In this document: piece after piece, positions 27,921-36,698 of the stretch | Layout of the letters: each line of letters starts with the position of its first letter | Position numbering within the stretch: position 1 is the stretch's first letter | Origin: Pricia mediterranea | Lineage (GTDB): Bacteria > Bacteroidota > Bacteroidia > Flavobacteriales > Flavobacteriaceae | Length of the DNA stretch: 64,000 bases | NCBI RefSeq assembly: GCF_032248455.1 | Contig: NZ_JAVTTP010000001.1 | Coordinates: 930,001-994,000, forward strand | Direction: 5' to 3' | Notes under the pieces: model-generated | What the model was told of the DNA's origin: nothing | What the model saw: only the letters and a program-made list of their open reading frames with translations | Databases searched by the model: none | Position numbers and translations under genes: made by a program

Positions 27921-28610
27921 TTAAACGGTCTTCGGATCTAATTGAACACTCGGACTCATCGTGCTTGACATGAAAACACTTCTCATGTAAATGCCTTTTG
28001 CCGCAGCAGGCTTCATTTTGATCAAGGTATCGAGAAGTTCTTTTGCGTTATCCGCAATCTTATCCGCAGTGAAAGAAGCTTTTCCTACCGCAGCGTGAAC
28101 GATTCCCGTTTTATCTACCTTAAAGTCAATTTTACCGGCCTTCACATCGGATACCGCTTTGGCGACATCCATGGTAACGGTACCTGTCTTCGGATTGGGC
28201 ATAAGACCACGAGGTCCCAAAATCCGTCCTAACGGACCGAGCTTTCCCATGACACTTGGCATTGTGATGATAACATCAACGTCCGTCCAACCGCCTTTAA
28301 TCTTATCCAAATACTCATCCAATCCAACGTAGTCGGCACCGGCTTCGGTGGCCTCGGCCTCCTTATCGGGTGTGACCAACGCCAAAACCTTTACATCCTT
28401 ACCAGTGCCATGGGGAAGGGTTACTACCCCGCGCACCATCTGGTTGGCCTTTCTGGGATCGACCCCAAGCCGTACCGCCAAATCAATGGAGGAATCAAAA
28501 TTTGTATTGGTAATCTCCTTTATCAAAGCGGCGGCTTCGTCAACGGAATATAATTTATCCTTATCGACCTTGGCCCGCGCCTCTTTCTGTTTCTTCGTTA
28601 ACTTTGCCAT
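27921..28610 (-). CDS. rplA: 50S ribosomal protein L1
   Basis: The 229-residue L1 stalk protein binds 23S rRNA near the E site. Conserved segments are [45 protein letters not shown] and the C-terminal [15 protein letters not shown]. It starts 20 bases after rplK. L1 is the known translational repressor of the rplK-rplA pair in many bacteria; whether that holds here is not shown. Confidence 0.98.
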   Translation of the reverse strand: MAKLTKKQKEARAKVDKDKLYSVDEAAALIKEITNTNFDSSIDLAVRLGVDPRKANQMVRGVVTLPHGTGKDVKVLALVTPDKEAEATEAGADYVGLDEYLDKIKGGWTDVDVIITMPSVMGKLGPLGRILGPRGLMPNPKTGTVTMDVAKAVSDVKAGKIDFKVDKTGIVHAAVGKASFTADKIADNAKELLDTLIKMKPAAAKGIYMRSVFMSSTMSPSVQLDPKTV

Positions 28611-28630
28611 TCTAAATTGCTTTTAAGATT

Positions 28631-29068
28631 TTAAAAGGGTCGTTTGCCGGAAATCTTCATGCCCATGGAGCGTGCGGTACCGGCGACCATGTTCATGGCC
28701 GATTCGATGGTGAACGCGTTCAGGTCAACCATTTTGTCTTCGGCTATCGCCTTGACCTGATCCCAGGAAACCTTTCCCAATTTTACCCGGTTAGGCTCGC
28801 CAGATCCTTTTTTTATCTTAGCCGCTTCCATCAGTTGAACGGCCGCCGGTGGTGTTTTTACGACAAAATCGAAAGATTTGTCCTTATAAACGGTGATAAC
28901 AACGGGCAGTACTTTTCCCGGTTTGTCCTGCGTTCGTGCATTGAACTGCTTACAGAACTCCATAATGTTAACTCCGGCAGCACCTAAGGCGGGTCCGACC
29001 GGTGGCGACGGATTCGCTGCACCTCCCCTAACTTGTAGTTTGACTACTTTACCTACTTCTTTTGCCAT
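28631..29068 (-). CDS. rplK: 50S ribosomal protein L11
   Basis: The 145-residue L11 is part of the GTPase-associated centre. The N-terminal domain has [19 protein letters not shown], and the rRNA-binding C-terminal domain has [17 protein letters not shown]. It lies 67 bases after nusG and directly before rplA in the classic secE-nusG-rplKAJL-rpoBC order. Confidence 0.98.
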   Translation of the reverse strand: MAKEVGKVVKLQVRGGAANPSPPVGPALGAAGVNIMEFCKQFNARTQDKPGKVLPVVITVYKDKSFDFVVKTPPAAVQLMEAAKIKKGSGEPNRVKLGKVSWDQVKAIAEDKMVDLNAFTIESAMNMVAGTARSMGMKISGKRPF

Positions 29069-29135
29069 TCTGTATTAATTGAATTCCAGTTGTATTCGTT
29101 GGAAGCAACACAACCTTATATATGTAACATTTATT

Positions 29136-29687
29136 TTACACTTTTTCGACCTGCATATAGCTTAATTCCAAGGGCGTTTTTCTTCCGAAAATCTTCACCA
29201 TCACCTCAAGCTTACGCTTCTCTTCATTGATTTTCTCTACTGTACCGTTGAAACCGTTGAACGGTCCGTCGATTACCTTGACCGTTTCCCCGTGGGTGAA
29301 AGGAATCGCTACACTCTCTGTATCCACGGCCAATTCGTCCGCCTTACCGAGCATCCGGTTTACTTCCGATTTTCGTAGCGGAATGGGATCTCCACCTTTG
29401 GTTTCCCCTAAGAAACCGATTACGTTGGTGATAGAACGTATGATGTGTATCATTTCGCCGCCCAGATTGGCCTTGATCATGATATAACCCGGAAAATAGA
29501 CTCTTTCCTTATTGATTTTTTTTCCGTTACGTATCTGTATGACCTTTTCGGTAGGAACAAGAACGTCTTCTAAATAATCGGCAAACCCATGTCTTTCGAC
29601 CTCACTTTCGATATAGCCCTTTATTTTGTTCTCTTGGCCGCTGACCGCTCTCACAACATACCACTTCTTATCCAATACTTCTGACAT
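29136..29687 (-). CDS. nusG: Transcription termination/antitermination protein NusG
   Basis: The 183-residue protein has the NGN domain (KKWYVVRAVSGQENKIKGYI from about residue 6) and a C-terminal KOW motif (HGETVKVIDGPFNGFNGTVE). It couples RNA polymerase to ribosomes or Rho. It lies 9 bases after secE, in the usual arrangement. Length and order are standard, with no inserted domain. Confidence 0.98.
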   Translation of the reverse strand: MSEVLDKKWYVVRAVSGQENKIKGYIESEVERHGFADYLEDVLVPTEKVIQIRNGKKINKERVYFPGYIMIKANLGGEMIHIIRSITNVIGFLGETKGGDPIPLRKSEVNRMLGKADELAVDTESVAIPFTHGETVKVIDGPFNGFNGTVEKINEEKRKLEVMVKIFGRKTPLELSYMQVEKV

Positions 29688-29696
29688 AGCGATCGA

Positions 29697-29885
29697 TTAA
29701 TTTAAAACGTTGTCGAAATACAATTGCACCAACTCACTGAATACCGTATCGACTCCCCAAGTCGCCAACGCGAACAAAATAGAAAACACAGCGACAACAA
29801 TCATTAGGTTCGAAGCCTCTTCCCTGGAAGGCAGGGTAACGTTGTGACGAAGTTCTTCTACGGATTCTTTAATATAGGTCAACAT
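29697..29885 (-). CDS. secE: Preprotein translocase subunit SecE
   Basis: The 62-residue protein has one membrane segment (about 27-47, LMIVVAVFSILFALATWGVD) after an amphipathic helix ending in LPSREEA. It clamps SecY in the inner-membrane translocon. This is the short, single-span form usual outside enterobacteria. It lies between tRNA-Trp and nusG. Confidence 0.95.
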   Translation of the reverse strand: MLTYIKESVEELRHNVTLPSREEASNLMIVVAVFSILFALATWGVDTVFSELVQLYFDNVLN

Positions 29886-29998
29886 AAAATTCGACGATTA
29901 AGTGATTCTGCTGTCAATTTATTCAGGACGGGAGCAGAGACTTCCCTCGACTATGTCCGGGATAGACTTCTCGTCTCGCACACTCCTCTTTTTAACTG

Positions 29999-30071
29999 CA
30001 CGGGAGGAGAGACTCGAACTCCCGACACCTGGTTTTGGAGACCAGTGCTCTACCAACTGAGCTACACCCGT
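29999..30071 (-). tRNA. tRNA-Trp (CCA)
   Basis: The 73-base cloverleaf has acceptor ACGGGTG / CTCCCGT with one T-T mismatch, D-arm GCTCAGTTGGTAGAGC, anticodon loop with CCA, T-loop TTCGAGT and discriminator G. CCA is not encoded. It lies between tuf and secE as in many bacteria. Confidence 0.95.
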
Positions 30072-30180
30072 TTAGATGCTCAGACCACAAGCTTTGGTGC
30101 CTTGAGCATAATTGTAGTTAAAGGTGCTCTGCCCTAATCTAGATCAGGACGGAACACCCTTAAGCCTACTTCAACTAAAA

Positions 30181-31368
30181 TTAGTCGATAATCTTGGTTA
30201 CCTGACCGGCACCTACGGTTCTACCACCTTCACGGATGGCGAATCGAAGACCTACGCTCAAGGCAATAGGCTGAATAAGGTCTACCGTAATAGTAAGGTT
30301 GTCACCGGGCATTACCATTTCGACTCCGTCAGGAAGCGCAATATTACCCGTTACGTCAGTCGTTCTAACATAGAACTGCGGACGATAGTTGTTGTGGAAA
30401 GGCGTGTGACGCCCGCCTTCTTCTTTTTTAAGGATATACACCTCGGCCTCAAACTTGGCGTGCGGCTTTACGGAACCTGGCTTACAGATTACCATACCCC
30501 TACTGATCTGTGATTTTTCGATACCTCTCAACAGGATACCAACGTTATCACCGGCCTCGCCTCTATCCAAAATCTTACGGAACATCTCGACACCAGTAAT
30601 GGTAGAGGTCAACTTGTCGGCACCCATACCGATAATATCCACAGAGTCGCCTGTGTTGGCAACACCAGTTTCGATACGACCGGTAGCAACCGTTCCGCGG
30701 CCTGTAATCGTAAATACATCTTCAACGGGCAGCAAAAAGTCTTTTTCAACGTCTCGCTCGGGCACTTCGATCCACTCGTCAACAGCTTCCATTAGCTCAA
30801 GAACAGTCTTAGTCCACTTATCATCGCCGTTCAATGCGCCCAAAGCGGAACCTGAGATTACGGGACCATTGTCACCGTCATACTCGTAGAAAGAAAGCAA
30901 CTCACGCACCTCCATTTCCACCAATTCCAGAAGCTCCTCGTCATCGACCAAATCAACTTTGTTCATAAAAACGACGATTCGCGGAATACCGACCTGGCGG
31001 CCCAAAAGGATATGCTCACGTGTTTGCGGCATAGGTCCGTCCGTCGCGGCGACCACCAATATTGCTCCGTCCATCTGTGCGGCACCGGTAACCATGTTCT
31101 TGACATAATCGGCGTGACCGGGACAGTCAACGTGTGCATAGTGACGTGATTCGGTGGCATACTCGACGTGTGAAGAATTAATGGTGATACCACGTTCTTT
31201 CTCCTCGGGTGCGTTATCGATTTGATCGAAGGCGCTAGCCTCTGAATAGCCGGCATCTGCCAATACCTTGGTTATTGCTGCAGTTAATGTTGTTTTACCG
31301 TGATCCACGTGTCCAATAGTACCTATGTTCAAGTGCGGTTTGGAACGATCGAAAGTTTCCTTTGCCAT
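30181..31368 (-). CDS. tuf: Elongation factor Tu
   Basis: The 395-residue GTPase delivers aminoacyl-tRNA to the ribosome. The P-loop GHVDHGKTT lies near residue 20, with [16 protein letters not shown] and SALGALNG following. Domains 2 and 3 are complete and end at GQVTKIID. It is flanked by tRNA-Thr upstream and tRNA-Trp downstream, the ancient tRNA-tuf arrangement also known around E. coli tufB. This is the only tuf gene in the window. Confidence 0.99.
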   Translation of the reverse strand: MAKETFDRSKPHLNIGTIGHVDHGKTTLTAAITKVLADAGYSEASAFDQIDNAPEEKERGITINSSHVEYATESRHYAHVDCPGHADYVKNMVTGAAQMDGAILVVAATDGPMPQTREHILLGRQVGIPRIVVFMNKVDLVDDEELLELVEMEVRELLSFYEYDGDNGPVISGSALGALNGDDKWTKTVLELMEAVDEWIEVPERDVEKDFLLPVEDVFTITGRGTVATGRIETGVANTGDSVDIIGMGADKLTSTITGVEMFRKILDRGEAGDNVGILLRGIEKSQISRGMVICKPGSVKPHAKFEAEVYILKKEEGGRHTPFHNNYRPQFYVRTTDVTGNIALPDGVEMVMPGDNLTITVDLIQPIALSVGLRFAIREGGRTVGAGQVTKIID

Positions 31369-31421
31369 GTTTAACGAATTTTAATCTTAGTTATAAATTA
31401 GTGTGTAATACTGCCTTTATG

Positions 31422-31493
<72 letters not shown>

Positions 31494-31837
31494 ATTTTTA
31501 AAGTCCAAGGTTCAAACCGGCCCTCCAGCGGCGCCAAAGGATTTCGATTGAACCCAATAAACTCGTATTGGAAATGAACCAAAATACTGACGAAGGCGAT
31601 TCAAGGGTATCCTTGACAACCTTCATTTAAGCGGAAGGCCGGATATTATCGACTGCCCGCAGGAGCAACTTTTCAGGGCGCCCCACCACAACGTGTCGTC
31701 TGGGCCTGTGTCGGGGGATACGCTTTTCGCGTAAATGAAACGTGGATTTGGTTTCAAAAAAAGAGATACAATCTTCCTTCGGCCGACATTCAGGAAAATT
31801 TTATTATACCATAAGACGCAAATCCCCTGTTGCTTTG
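31494..31837. other. Spacer inside the tRNA cluster
   Basis: The 344 bases between tRNA-Thr and tRNA-Gly are unusually long for a tRNA cluster that normally has short gaps. No gene, terminator or repeat was recognised. A minus-strand ORF at 31623-31895 runs through the tRNA-Gly gene and is not credible. Confidence 0.5.
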
Positions 31838-31910
31838 AGCGGGAGACCGGGTTCGAACCGGCGACATTCAGCTTGGAAGGCTGACGCTCTACCAACTGAG
31901 CTACTCCCGC
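31838..31910 (-). tRNA. tRNA-Gly (TCC)
   Basis: The 73-base cloverleaf has acceptor GCGGGAG / CTCCCGC, D-arm GCTCAGTTGGTAGAGC, anticodon stem TCAGC / GCTGA with anticodon TCC, T-loop TTCGAAC and discriminator T. It reads GGA and GGG. A degenerate copy of its 5' end lies 120 bases upstream. Confidence 0.95.
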
Positions 31911-31982
31911 TTATAATTAAAACAATATATCAAAAAAACGTTTTCAACCAATCGACACCCCACGGCGCCGGACATTCTCCTC

Positions 31983-32030
31983 CCGAACGTGCCGTTCGGT
32001 GCGGGCGGGTACCAACTTAGCTACTCCCGC
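31983..32030 (-). pseudogene. tRNA-Gly 5'-end fragment next to a hairpin
   Basis: The minus strand from 32030 reads GCGGGAGTAGCTAAGTTGGT, identical to the first bases of the intact tRNA-Gly except for C to A in the D stem. The match then stops. It runs into GC-rich sequence containing a perfect seven-base-pair hairpin, CCGAACG (31983-31989) / CGTTCGG (31993-31999), with a three-base loop. No anticodon or T-arm follows, so this cannot be a working tRNA. Confidence 0.7.
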
Positions 32031-32075
32031 GAAATCAATTATCAATTACCAATCAATAATCTATACTTTTATTTG

Positions 32076-32157
<82 letters not shown>

Positions 32158-32190
32158 TAGCCAAATTTAAATGAACTTTCAATAGTTTCG

Positions 32191-32264
32191 AGCCGATGGA
32201 GGGACTCGAACCCACGACCTGCTGATTACAAATCAGCTGCTCTAGCCAGCTGAGCTACATCGGC
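32191..32264 (-). tRNA. tRNA-Thr (TGT)
   Basis: The 74-base cloverleaf has acceptor GCCGATG / CATCGGC, anticodon stem CTGAT / ATCAG with anticodon TGT, T-loop TTCGAGT and discriminator T. It is the first tRNA of the thr-tyr-gly-thr-tuf series in transcriptional order. Confidence 0.95.
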
Positions 32265-32286
32265 CTTTTACACCCCTTTTTGAGCA

Positions 32287-32314
32287 TAAAAAAGTCCGCT
32301 ATTTCTAACGGACT
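32287..32314 (-). terminator. Terminator downstream of hpf
   Basis: On the minus strand AGTCCG pairs with CGGACT around a ten-base loop, followed by six T residues (plus-strand A run 32288-32293). It separates the xerC-hpf transcript from the tRNA-tuf operon. Confidence 0.8.
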
Positions 32315-32366
32315 GCAAATGTAGAGATTTATTTGTTTAATCAAAATAAATTGACAAAAAAAATAA

Positions 32367-32669
32367 TCAAGTCTGGACACGCATTTTTTCCTTGCGCTTA
32401 ATCAGCTTACGCTCGAGGGAACTGCAGGCGGAATCCACCGCTTCCTCAAAACTCTTACATTGTTTTTTGACCATAAACTTATCCCCCGGCACATACAGCT
32501 TGATTTCGACAATCTTATTTTCTTTTGAACTGGTATTTTCCACTTTCAAATACACGTCGGAGCTAATAATTTTGTCGTAAAAAGTCTCCAACTTGTCCAT
32601 CCTGTTTTCCAGAAAATCAATGAGTTTTCTGTCGGCATTGAAATTGACTGATTGCGCGTTTACTTGCAT
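32367..32669 (-). CDS. hpf: Ribosome hibernation-promoting factor, short form
   Basis: The 100-residue protein is of the HPF/YfiA family, which binds the 30S A and P sites and inactivates ribosomes in slow growth. It has the beta-alpha-beta-beta-beta-alpha pattern starting MQVNAQSVNFNADRKLIDFL and the conserved basic C-terminal helix SSLERKLIKRKEKM. It lacks the long-form C-terminal dimerisation domain. It lies 25 bases after the recombinase gene on the same strand and ends at a terminator, so the two are probably co-transcribed. Confidence 0.9.
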   Translation of the reverse strand: MQVNAQSVNFNADRKLIDFLENRMDKLETFYDKIISSDVYLKVENTSSKENKIVEIKLYVPGDKFMVKKQCKSFEEAVDSACSSLERKLIKRKEKMRVQT

Positions 32670-32694
32670 AGTTGAGGATTATTAAGGTTGAACT

Positions 32695-33585
32695 TCATTT
32701 CTTGCTCCTGGGGTGATGCGATGCGTGTACCTCCTTGAGCTTCGCAACACTATTATTGGTGTACACCTGGGTCGACGCCAAACTGGAATGCCCCAATAAC
32801 TCCCTGACCGAATTCATATCGGCCCCCTTATTTAGCAGGTGGGTCGCAAAGGTGTGTCTAAGTATATGCGGACTCTTTTTAACTTTCGAGGACACTTCAC
32901 TAAAATAGAAATTTATTAATCGATAGACAAGGGTTTCATAGGTTTTATAACCTGACTTTAACAAAAACACATAGGCATCATCAACTGTTGTTCCCAGCAA
33001 GATTCTCTTTTCAAAATACGACATAAACGCCTGAACCGTAGTGGGCAACAGGGGTATCATACGTTCCTTGTTCCGTTTTCCCAAAACTTTGATCAATCGT
33101 CCGCTGAGGTCTACATCGACCATTTTTAAATTGATAAGTTCCGCTCGACGAATACCCGTGGTGTACAAAAGCTCGACCATTAATTTATCCCGGGCGCCCT
33201 CAAAATCGTCTGGATATTCAATCTGTGACAGCACATTGCGCATTTCTTCCTCCGAAAATGGTACCTCGCTTTTTTTTGACGTTTTAAGGGCTTTGTGCTT
33301 TGCCAGCGGATTGAAATCGATTCGCTCGATACGCTGTAAAAACTTGTAGTAAGCCTTTAGGGAAGCTATTTTACGGTTTATGGAACGATTTGAGATGTTG
33401 GAATCCACCAACGATACGATCCAATGGCGAATTAAGTTATACTCCACATCCTCAACACTGTGGAGGTCGTGCTCATCGGTACAGAATAATTGAAAAGCCT
33501 CAATATCTTTTTGATAGGCGGTTACCGTATGGCTGGAATATTTTTTTTCCAGGGAAAGATAGGATATAAAAGATCGGAGCGCCAT
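32695..33585 (-). CDS. xerC: Tyrosine recombinase, XerC/XerD type
   Basis: The 296-residue site-specific recombinase probably resolves chromosome dimers. It has an N-terminal SAM-like domain (about 1-85) and a catalytic domain with R146 (TTGIRRAEL), K170, H240, R243 (SPHILRHTFATHLL), H266 (LLGHSSLASTQ) and nucleophile Y275. All six catalytic positions are present. The setting beside hpf, rpsU and the tRNA-tuf operon is a housekeeping one rather than a mobile element. I cannot tell XerC from XerD by sequence alone. Confidence 0.9.
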   Translation of the reverse strand: MALRSFISYLSLEKKYSSHTVTAYQKDIEAFQLFCTDEHDLHSVEDVEYNLIRHWIVSLVDSNISNRSINRKIASLKAYYKFLQRIERIDFNPLAKHKALKTSKKSEVPFSEEEMRNVLSQIEYPDDFEGARDKLMVELLYTTGIRRAELINLKMVDVDLSGRLIKVLGKRNKERMIPLLPTTVQAFMSYFEKRILLGTTVDDAYVFLLKSGYKTYETLVYRLINFYFSEVSSKVKKSPHILRHTFATHLLNKGADMNSVRELLGHSSLASTQVYTNNSVAKLKEVHASHHPRSKK

Positions 33586-33827
33586 GCTGCGAAGTTAGCA
33601 AAAGGATTCTATATGGCTTAAAAAGGATGGAGGCGTCAGAAATGTTCATTACCACCACAACTAAGTTTTTTCCCTGCGCAACCTAAATTCGACCCATCGC
33701 TGCAATAGAAACAGCGCTTGATTCAACCGAAAATTACGCGTTCGAATCCTTCGGAATTACATCCTAAAGAAATCCAATGACCCGCAGCGGAAAAATCATT
33801 CAAACTCACGGGCCACACAGCATAAAA

Positions 33828-33848
33828 AATCCCGCTCTAGGCGGGATT
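33828..33848 (-). terminator. rpsU terminator
   Basis: AATCCCGC and GCGGGATT form an eight-base-pair stem with a five-base loop. On the minus strand it is followed by a T run (plus-strand A run 33824-33829). It lies 33 bases after the rpsU stop. Confidence 0.85.
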
Positions 33849-33880
33849 CTTCTATTCTATTGTACAACGTGGCAAGGACG

Positions 33881-34075
33881 TCAGATTTCCTCCGCATCCC
33901 TGAGACCCTGTATGTATTGTGCTTTTTGCAATTGGGCTCTGCGCTCTACGGAGGGTTTGGTAAACTGTTGACGCTTACGCAATCGCCGCATCGTGCCCGT
34001 TTTATCGAACTTACGCTTAAAACGCTTTAAAGCCCTATCGATGTTTTCTCCTTCTTTTACTGGTATAATTAACAT
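33881..34075 (-). CDS. rpsU: 30S ribosomal protein S21
   Basis: The 64-residue basic protein has the family core VKEGENIDRALKRFKRKFDKTG. In Bacteroidota S21 sits near the anti-Shine-Dalgarno region of 16S rRNA, which fits the absence of clear SD motifs in this window. It is followed by a strong terminator. It stands upstream of xerC and hpf on the same strand. Confidence 0.97.
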   Translation of the reverse strand: MLIIPVKEGENIDRALKRFKRKFDKTGTMRRLRKRQQFTKPSVERRAQLQKAQYIQGLRDAEEI

Positions 34076-34233
34076 TGGCTACAACCTCCTTTCTTTATTA
34101 GTTAAAGGAACGACTTTTGTTCCATTCAGGGTGCAAATATAAAACTAATTTGGAAACAGGCATCCCTTTTGATTTTAAATTTTAAAACAATCCAAATGCC
34201 GTCCGCTGTTTCCGGAAACACGTTCGCAGAAGT

Positions 34234-35403
34234 TTAATCCCCTGCCGGCCGATACTCCTTCTTATCGATGACTATCTTAGCGATTATTTCTTTCAATATT
34301 TCGGAAGTACCGCCGCCAATCGGGCCCAAGCGGCTGTCACGTAAAAGACGTGCCATGGGGTAATCTTCGATATATCCGTATCCTCCTAAAAACTGTAGGC
34401 AGTTATAGATGACCTCATCGGCCATTTTAGTGGCTTTTAGCTTGGATATCGTCGCCTCCCGGACCACATATTCTCCGCGGTCCATTTTATATACTACACC
34501 GTAATTATATTGTTTGCATACCTCCATATCGGCATGTAGTTCGACAAAGCGGTGGCGTAGGGCCTGATACTGGTCGATGGTTTTACCGAAAGTCTCGCGT
34601 TCGGACATGTATTGCAAGGCATAATCTAAAGCGTACTCCGCCCTGGCGTGAGCGTTGATGCCCATAATCAACCGCTCAAGGGCAAAAGCTTCCATAATGA
34701 AGCCAAAACCCGCGCCCTCTTCGCCCATCAAATTGGCTGCAGGCACCTCTACATTATCGAATGCCAGTTCGGCGGTATCCGAGGCCCGCCACCCCAGTTT
34801 ATTGAGTTTATTCTTGCTAACGCCTTTGCTGTCAAGGTCCACGATAAAGATACTGATGCCCTTATTTCCGGCGGAAGGGTCGGTCTTCGCGGCCAAAATG
34901 GTATAATCGCCATAGACCCCGTTCGTGATAAAAGTTTTTGATCCGTTAATAATATAGGAATCTCCCTCTTTGGTCGCGGTGGTTCGCATTCCCGCTACAT
35001 CACTGCCCCCGAAGGGTTCGGTAACGCCGAGGCTTCCAATTATCTTGCCGTCGATACTCGGGGCGAGATATTTTTCTTTCTGGGATTCGTTACCGTTCTT
35101 TCTCAAATGGGTCATGGCCAAATAGGCGTGGGCCCATACAGCGGCGGCGAATCCGCCGGAATTAATTTTTTGGAGTTCTTCGAGCAGAATGACGGTATAA
35201 AATAGGTCAAGGCCCAGGCCCCCATCTTCTTCGTACACCGCTAGGCCAAAATATCCCATTTCGCCAAACTTTTCCCAGATAAAATCTTCTATCTGTCCGG
35301 ATGCTTCCCATTTCTCGACATGGGGCACGACTTCTTTCTGTAAAAAATCTTTTAGACTCTCCCGAAACAGACCGTGTTCTTCGGTGAAGTACATACTTTG
35401 CAT
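34234..35403 (-). CDS. Acyl-CoA dehydrogenase
   Basis: The 389-residue FAD enzyme introduces the alpha-beta double bond into acyl-CoA. The N-terminal helical domain has VYEEDGGLGLDLFYTVILLEEL. The middle domain has LGVTEPFGGSDVAGMRTTA and the C-terminal domain QALRHRFVELHADME. The catalytic-base region GPIGGGTSEILKEI lies near residue 375. Length matches the short- or branched-chain family; the substrate cannot be read from the sequence. It lies 9 bases after the HhH gene on the same strand, although their functions seem unrelated. Confidence 0.92.
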   Translation of the reverse strand: MQSMYFTEEHGLFRESLKDFLQKEVVPHVEKWEASGQIEDFIWEKFGEMGYFGLAVYEEDGGLGLDLFYTVILLEELQKINSGGFAAAVWAHAYLAMTHLRKNGNESQKEKYLAPSIDGKIIGSLGVTEPFGGSDVAGMRTTATKEGDSYIINGSKTFITNGVYGDYTILAAKTDPSAGNKGISIFIVDLDSKGVSKNKLNKLGWRASDTAELAFDNVEVPAANLMGEEGAGFGFIMEAFALERLIMGINAHARAEYALDYALQYMSERETFGKTIDQYQALRHRFVELHADMEVCKQYNYGVVYKMDRGEYVVREATISKLKATKMADEVIYNCLQFLGGYGYIEDYPMARLLRDSRLGPIGGGTSEILKEIIAKIVIDKKEYRPAGD

Positions 35404-35412
35404 AGCTTCTTT

Positions 35413-36402
35413 TTAAAGGGACAAATATAAAGCTATTATCTCGATCTTATCCGATGGAAAACCTTCAATATTTTTAAGTTCGTCTAAGGAAACTATGCCA
35501 TTTTTACGATTTCGGTAGGCAACGATATCAATCGCGACTTTTCTTTGAACGTATACCAGCGCACCGATATCTTCTACGGACGCCGTATTGATGTTGATTT
35601 TTTGGATGTCGGATTTTGACAGCACCTTGAACTTTTTAAGCGTTTTTTCCACGACCGCAGGCTCGAGTCCGTATACATGGTACAATTGGTCGTCGACGAG
35701 AAACCCACCTAGCCTATCCCGAAATTTTACGATGCGTGCGGACAGCTTTTCGCCAATACCATTGATTGTTCTAAGCTCCTCGGCAGTAACGGTGTTCAGG
35801 TCCTTTATCGGTGTCGTCTGCGAACTTCGGTCGTTATTTTGGCCGATTCGGGCGGGCGGGAAGCTTTCGTCTTTAGCGATTCTGCCTTCCCGTTGACGCC
35901 CATTTGGGTTTCCTTCCGATGTACGTTTACTCGAATTACTTGCGTACTCAAACTGCGTACTGCCACCTGCAGGCCGCTTTTTCTTTTTCGTCCATTCCGG
36001 AAATTTGAAATAGGGGGATATGATACCCAACAGGGAATCGGATACATGAGTAAGCTGCTGGAATTCTTTCGGGCTGTTGACGAATTTGTTCTTTTTTCGG
36101 AAAGCGTGTAATCTGTCGATCTCGTCGGTTGACATTCCCAAGGTATATCCTTTATAATCGGAGATGAAATTGGGATTAAAAGGATAAATTATGACCGAAT
36201 CCTTTTTCAGGGCCGCTTGTTTGAGGGTGTCGATATGTGCCTGTAGTTCATGGTCTGTGACAAAGACGTCCTCAGGACCACCCTTAAAAAAATTTCCGAA
36301 AAAATAATATCCTATCTGTAGCGCTACTATAATAAGGAGTAAAAAGAAAATCCCACTGCGTTCCTGCTTGTTGAAACGGAAGTAAGATTTTAACTTGTTC
36401 AC
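35413..36402 (-). CDS. Membrane-anchored helix-hairpin-helix (ComEA-like) protein
   Basis: The 329-residue protein has one membrane segment at about 17-35 (SGIFFLLLIIVALQIGYYFF), a low-complexity polar stretch (about 140-195), and tandem HhH motifs: VTAEELRTINGIGEKLSARIVKFRDRLGGF (about 203-235) and ININTASVEDIGALVYVQ with ADIxAYR-like repeats toward the end. HhH modules bind DNA without sequence specificity. ComEA homologues take part in DNA uptake, but this architecture is a general Bacteroidota one, so the role is uncertain. It lies just before the acyl-CoA dehydrogenase gene. Confidence 0.8.
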   Translation of the reverse strand: MNKLKSYFRFNKQERSGIFFLLLIIVALQIGYYFFGNFFKGGPEDVFVTDHELQAHIDTLKQAALKKDSVIIYPFNPNFISDYKGYTLGMSTDEIDRLHAFRKKNKFVNSPKEFQQLTHVSDSLLGIISPYFKFPEWTKKKKRPAGGSTQFEYASNSSKRTSEGNPNGRQREGRIAKDESFPPARIGQNNDRSSQTTPIKDLNTVTAEELRTINGIGEKLSARIVKFRDRLGGFLVDDQLYHVYGLEPAVVEKTLKKFKVLSKSDIQKININTASVEDIGALVYVQRKVAIDIVAYRNRKNGIVSLDELKNIEGFPSDKIEIIALYLSL

Positions 36403-36698
36403 GAGGCCTAGCTTTCTGTCCGGTACCCCCTAAAAACGTACGGACCGCGTGTTTTATTGTCTAGCTTCTGCCCTCATTGCCGTGAAACAAAATGAACAAT
36501 ATTCGATTTGACCAAAAAACGAAAGGAAGAAGGAAGAAGGACAGTTAAAGGTACCAAAACTGGACTTACCCACAATGGGGGGTGAATTATTGGCCATGAT
36601 CCGTCTTACCGATGACAAACAGGAACTTCACGAACCCATTGTTCTCCGTTGTTCAGTTTCCTAACTGAATCAGAAAAATCTGTCCGAATCCTATTCGA

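Noticed and set aside
31940-32030. Group II intron 3' end beside tRNA-Gly
   Set aside because: The GC-rich hairpin looks suggestive, but I could not find the domain V AGC triad pattern or an intron-encoded protein. I report only the fragment and hairpin.
32695-33585. Integrase of a genomic island at the tRNA cluster
   Set aside because: The recombinase sits with hpf and rpsU in a housekeeping context and looks like XerC/D. No attachment-site repeats or cargo genes are present.
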